Of a stretch of DNA of 64,000 bases, positions 61,591 through 64,000 are shown in pieces. A program made the translations under genes and the position numbers. The stretch is taken from NCBI GenBank assembly GCA_046582185.1, contig JAYGEX010000039.1, forward strand, positions 127,081-191,080, read 5' to 3'. The stretch's first letter is position 1. The number at the start of each line of letters is the position of its first letter. This DNA is from GCA-002726655 sp046582185 (GTDB lineage: Bacteria > Pseudomonadota > Gammaproteobacteria > Pseudomonadales > Azotimanducaceae). The notes below the pieces were generated by a model. It was not told the origin of the DNA, did not search any database, and saw nothing but the letters and a program-made list of their open reading frames with translations.

Positions 61591-62205
61591 ATGTATACCG
61601 GAATCGTACAGGAACAATTAGCCGTCAAATCAGTGGATAAGAAGGACGGACTGACTAGCTTCAGCATCGGTTTTCCTGAATATCTGCTGCAGGGCCTCGA
61701 AACAGGTGCGAGCGTTTCCGTGAATGGCGTTTGCTTTACCGTGACCAGTATTAATAGCGACGAAATCAGCTTTGATGCCGTTCGGGAAACATTGGAACTG
61801 TCCAATATCAAGTATCTGGAAGCAGGCACCATGGTCAATATCGAGCGCTCAGCCAAGCAGGGTGCAGAGGTAGGTGGGCATGTTCTCTCCGGCCATGTTG
61901 TGGGTACTGCCCGGGTACAAAGCGTTGAGCTGTCAGAAAATAATTGCAGGATGACATTCAGCGGCGACCCAAGCTGGCTCAAGTACGTCTTCGACAAGGG
62001 CTTTCTTGCCATAAACGGCGCCAGCCTCACCGTGGCAGCCCTGGACAGGCAAGCCACTAACTTCAGCATCAACCTCATACCTGAAACTCTCAAACGAACC
62101 AATTTTTCGCTTTTGAAGCAAGATGACGAGGTTAATATCGAGATTGAATCCCAAACACAGGTCATTGTAGACACGGTAGAGCGTGTAATGGCTGAGAGAT
62201 ACTGA
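61591..62205 (+). CDS. ribE: Riboflavin synthase, alpha subunit
   Basis: RibE dismutates two 6,7-dimethyl-8-ribityllumazines to riboflavin and a pyrimidine. The 204-residue protein has two lumazine-binding repeats; the first begins MYTGIVQEQL with SVNGVCFTVTSI, the second has GHVLSGHVVGTARV and NGASLTVAAL. Length normal. No FMN riboswitch is recognisable upstream. The upstream region instead contains dispersed-element copy B. Followed by cysS after 63 bp. Confidence 0.95.
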   Translation: MYTGIVQEQLAVKSVDKKDGLTSFSIGFPEYLLQGLETGASVSVNGVCFTVTSINSDEISFDAVRETLELSNIKYLEAGTMVNIERSAKQGAEVGGHVLSGHVVGTARVQSVELSENNCRMTFSGDPSWLKYVFDKGFLAINGASLTVAALDRQATNFSINLIPETLKRTNFSLLKQDDEVNIEIESQTQVIVDTVERVMAERY

Positions 62206-62268
62206 GGGACTGTTGCGCGCAGACTCAATTGCTTTATCATGCCGCGGTCTTTTCGATACAAATGAGAC

Positions 62269-63645
62269 ATGATGGAACCGCTCAAGCTATTCGATACCTA
62301 CGAACGTAAGATTCGTGAATTTAAGCCACTTGTCCCTGGCAAGGTTGGTATGTATGCCTGTGGTCCAACTGTCTATAACTATGCCCATATCGGTAATCTT
62401 CGAACCTATCTGTTCGAGGACATCCTGCGTCGAACCCTTGAATACAATGGTTATGAGGTGCAGCACGTCGTCAATATAACTGACGTTGGGCATTTGACCT
62501 CGGACGCAGATACCGGCGAAGACAAGATGGAAGTTGGCACACGTCGTACTGGAATGACTGCCTGGGAACTGGCGGATTATTATAGTGACGTGTTCAAGAA
62601 GGACCTGATATCTCTATCTATCAGGGAACCCGCTATCTGGTGCAGAGCGACAGATCATATTAAGGAACAGATTGAATTCATCCAGGATCTTGATAACAAG
62701 GGTTATACCTACAAGACCAATGACGGGATCTACTTTAACTCCCGGAAGTTGAATAATTACGGGTATCTGGCCCGGCTTGACGTCGAAGGCCTACAGGCCG
62801 GGGCGCGAGTTGATCCCGGAGAACGACAGTTTGTAACAGATTTTGCGTTGTGGAAGTTCTCAAATCCTGACGAGAACAGGCAAATGGAATGGGAGAGCCC
62901 TTGGGGAATTGGCTTCCCTGGCTGGCATATAGAATGTTCCGCGATGGCGGCTAAATACCTTGGCGACTTTTTCGACATACATTGCGGCGGTGAGGATCAT
63001 ATCCCCATCCACCATACTAATGAGATTGCTCAAACAGAGGCAAGCAAGGGCACCACGCTGGCCAATTTCTGGATGCACGGATACTTCCTGCAACTTGATA
63101 ACGCAAAAATGGCCAAGTCCAGCGGCGAATTCGTCAACCTGGAGACCGTGATCGAAAATGGATATACGCCGACGGATTACCGGTATTTCTGCCTCTCTGC
63201 TCACTACCGAACCCAGATGTCTTTCAGTTGGGAGAGCCTGAAAGCCAACAGTACTGCGCTTAAGCGCCTGTATCAGCTGAGCTTTGATTGGGGCTCGCAA
63301 GGCGAGCCATCCGGGAAATTCCTGGATCTATTCTTCAATCACTTGAATGATGATCTTAATATGCCCAGAGCCCTCGCCGTGGTTTGGGACATGGTACGAG
63401 CTGATATTCCTGATTCAGCAAAGAAAGCAACGCTCCTCATTTTCGATGAAATTCTTGGGCTGGATATCGCAAACTGGCAACCGTCACTGATAGAAGTTCC
63501 GCAGCATGTTATTGAATTGGCGAATCAGCGGGAACAGGCACGTCAAGACAAGGATTGGGCAAAGGCTGACGAACTACGGGGTTTGATAGCGGAGGAGGGG
63601 TTCTCTGTTGAAGATACTGCTGATGGGCCGAAATTATCGAATTAA
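62269..63645 (+). CDS. cysS: Cysteinyl-tRNA synthetase
   Basis: CysS charges tRNA-Cys, encoded at 39760-39833. The 458-residue class I synthetase has HIGH-type CGPTVYNYAHIGN, the zinc-site region around WHIECSAMA and CGGEDHIPIHHTNEIAQTEA, and KMAKS (variant of KMSKS) in QLDNAKMAKSSGEF. Either ATG 62269 or ATG 62272 could be the start. Normal length. An 8-bp inverted repeat (63670-63677 and 63700-63707) lies downstream but lacks a T run. Confidence 0.97.
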   Translation: MMEPLKLFDTYERKIREFKPLVPGKVGMYACGPTVYNYAHIGNLRTYLFEDILRRTLEYNGYEVQHVVNITDVGHLTSDADTGEDKMEVGTRRTGMTAWELADYYSDVFKKDLISLSIREPAIWCRATDHIKEQIEFIQDLDNKGYTYKTNDGIYFNSRKLNNYGYLARLDVEGLQAGARVDPGERQFVTDFALWKFSNPDENRQMEWESPWGIGFPGWHIECSAMAAKYLGDFFDIHCGGEDHIPIHHTNEIAQTEASKGTTLANFWMHGYFLQLDNAKMAKSSGEFVNLETVIENGYTPTDYRYFCLSAHYRTQMSFSWESLKANSTALKRLYQLSFDWGSQGEPSGKFLDLFFNHLNDDLNMPRALAVVWDMVRADIPDSAKKATLLIFDEILGLDIANWQPSLIEVPQHVIELANQREQARQDKDWAKADELRGLIAEEGFSVEDTADGPKLSN

Positions 63646-63713
63646 TGGGTTCATGACAAAGATTGTCACACAGGAGACCCACTCAAGGGCGAGAACAGAT
63701 CTCCTGTAATGAC

Positions 63714-64000
63714 TTAACCCTGTCGTTCCCTCCATTCTTCGATATCAGTCGCTGCGCCGTCCAATAAGGCGACACCCACTTCATATTCGCCTGTTTCAGC
63801 TTCGTTCACCCACCTTACTTCGCTGGAAAGGAAAAACTTTCCGGCTCGTGAATTGTCATCCACCCATAAATTTATAACGCAGCTGATGGGAGATTCTGGC
63901 TGGTGAGGATCTTCAGTCCGCTGGCAGATACATCAATCGCCATGCTGGAGATCGTTGTACCAACCTGATCCGCATCTGACGATTGTACGATCTGAAGGAA
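63714..64000 (-). pseudogene. PilZ-domain gene, frameshifted and cut by window edge
   Basis: On the minus strand, one frame reads from base 64000 through SMAIDVSASGLKILTSQNLP (the PilZ (D/N)xSxxG core) and then hits a stop. A second frame, joined at about 63880-63895, continues PISCVINLWVDDNSRAGKFFLSSEVRWVNEAETGEYEVGVALLDG (outline) to the stop at 63716-63714. The two halves line up end to end with the intact PilZ protein at 31499-31846, including EVRW and the IEEW/LEAW tail. An indel of one or two bases therefore breaks the gene, unless it is a sequencing error. Confidence 0.7.

Overview
The window reads as an ordinary chromosomal segment of a gammaproteobacterium, probably a marine or free-living one of intermediate G+C. 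Evidence: gammaproteobacterial gene orders (mnmA-hflD, cspD/clpS-clpA-infA-bpt-aat-trxB, ftsK-lolA-rarA-crcB-serS, tusDCBE, gacA-uvrC-pgsA), a ribosomal JmjC oxygenase next to purB, and genome-encoded CCA on all three tRNAs. Genus cannot be fixed from the sequence alone. No prophage, CRISPR array, complete insertion sequence or rRNA was seen.

Layout. 1-12.1 kb: tandem-GNAT acetyltransferase (cut by the window edge), roxA-purB, a membrane-protein gene broken by one in-frame amber codon, msrB, a copper amine oxidase, yehS-hflD-mnmA, moaCDE and rluE. 12.2-28.2 kb: a long housekeeping block with cspD, clpS-clpA, infA, bpt, aat, trxB, a frameshifted surface-lipoprotein pseudogene, ftsK, lolA, rarA, crcB, serS and the tus sulfur-relay operon. 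Aat and Bpt (which mark proteins with N-terminal Leu/Phe) lie close to ClpS and ClpA (which recognise and unfold them), so most of the bacterial N-degron pathway sits within 5 kb. 28.3-35.4 kb: a BI-1 membrane protein, a DUF3859 protein, tRNA-Ser followed by a scar-like gene-free stretch, then an acyl-CoA block (CaiB/BaiF CoA-transferase, PilZ protein, MerR-TPR protein, acyl-CoA dehydrogenase, glutaryl-CoA dehydrogenase). 35.4-39.8 kb: a repeat-rich intergenic region, gacA, a uracil-DNA-glycosylase-family gene, uvrC, pgsA, tRNA-Cys. 39.9-50 kb: TetR regulator, SDR, thioesterase II, tRNA-Leu, EamA transporter, a divergent Lon protease, an FAD-linked oxidase, pyruvate kinase and dinB. 50-64 kb: a repeat cluster, a DAACS symporter, two sequence-degenerate sensor-kinase-like proteins, sirtuin, methyltransferase, CPT-like kinase, hexapeptide acyltransferase, PfkB kinase, threonine aldolase, riboflavin synthase, cysS and an edge-truncated, frameshifted PilZ gene.

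The most interesting items are: (i) a neighbouring pair of pseudo-histidine-kinase proteins (52.4-55.9 kb) that keep the H-box region but have lost the ATP-binding motifs, one with an intact receiver and one with a dead receiver; (ii) a roughly 130-bp non-coding dispersed element with TTAGCTGG-type terminal inverted repeats, present twice (50.23 and 61.33 kb), with a 20-bp core motif found a third time beside tRNA-Ser; (iii) a long imperfect palindrome upstream of gacA whose arms fit the attC consensus ends; and (iv) three decaying genes (amber stop, multiple frameshifts, edge frameshift). Most other genes are conventional. All calls come from reading the sequence; no database search was run.
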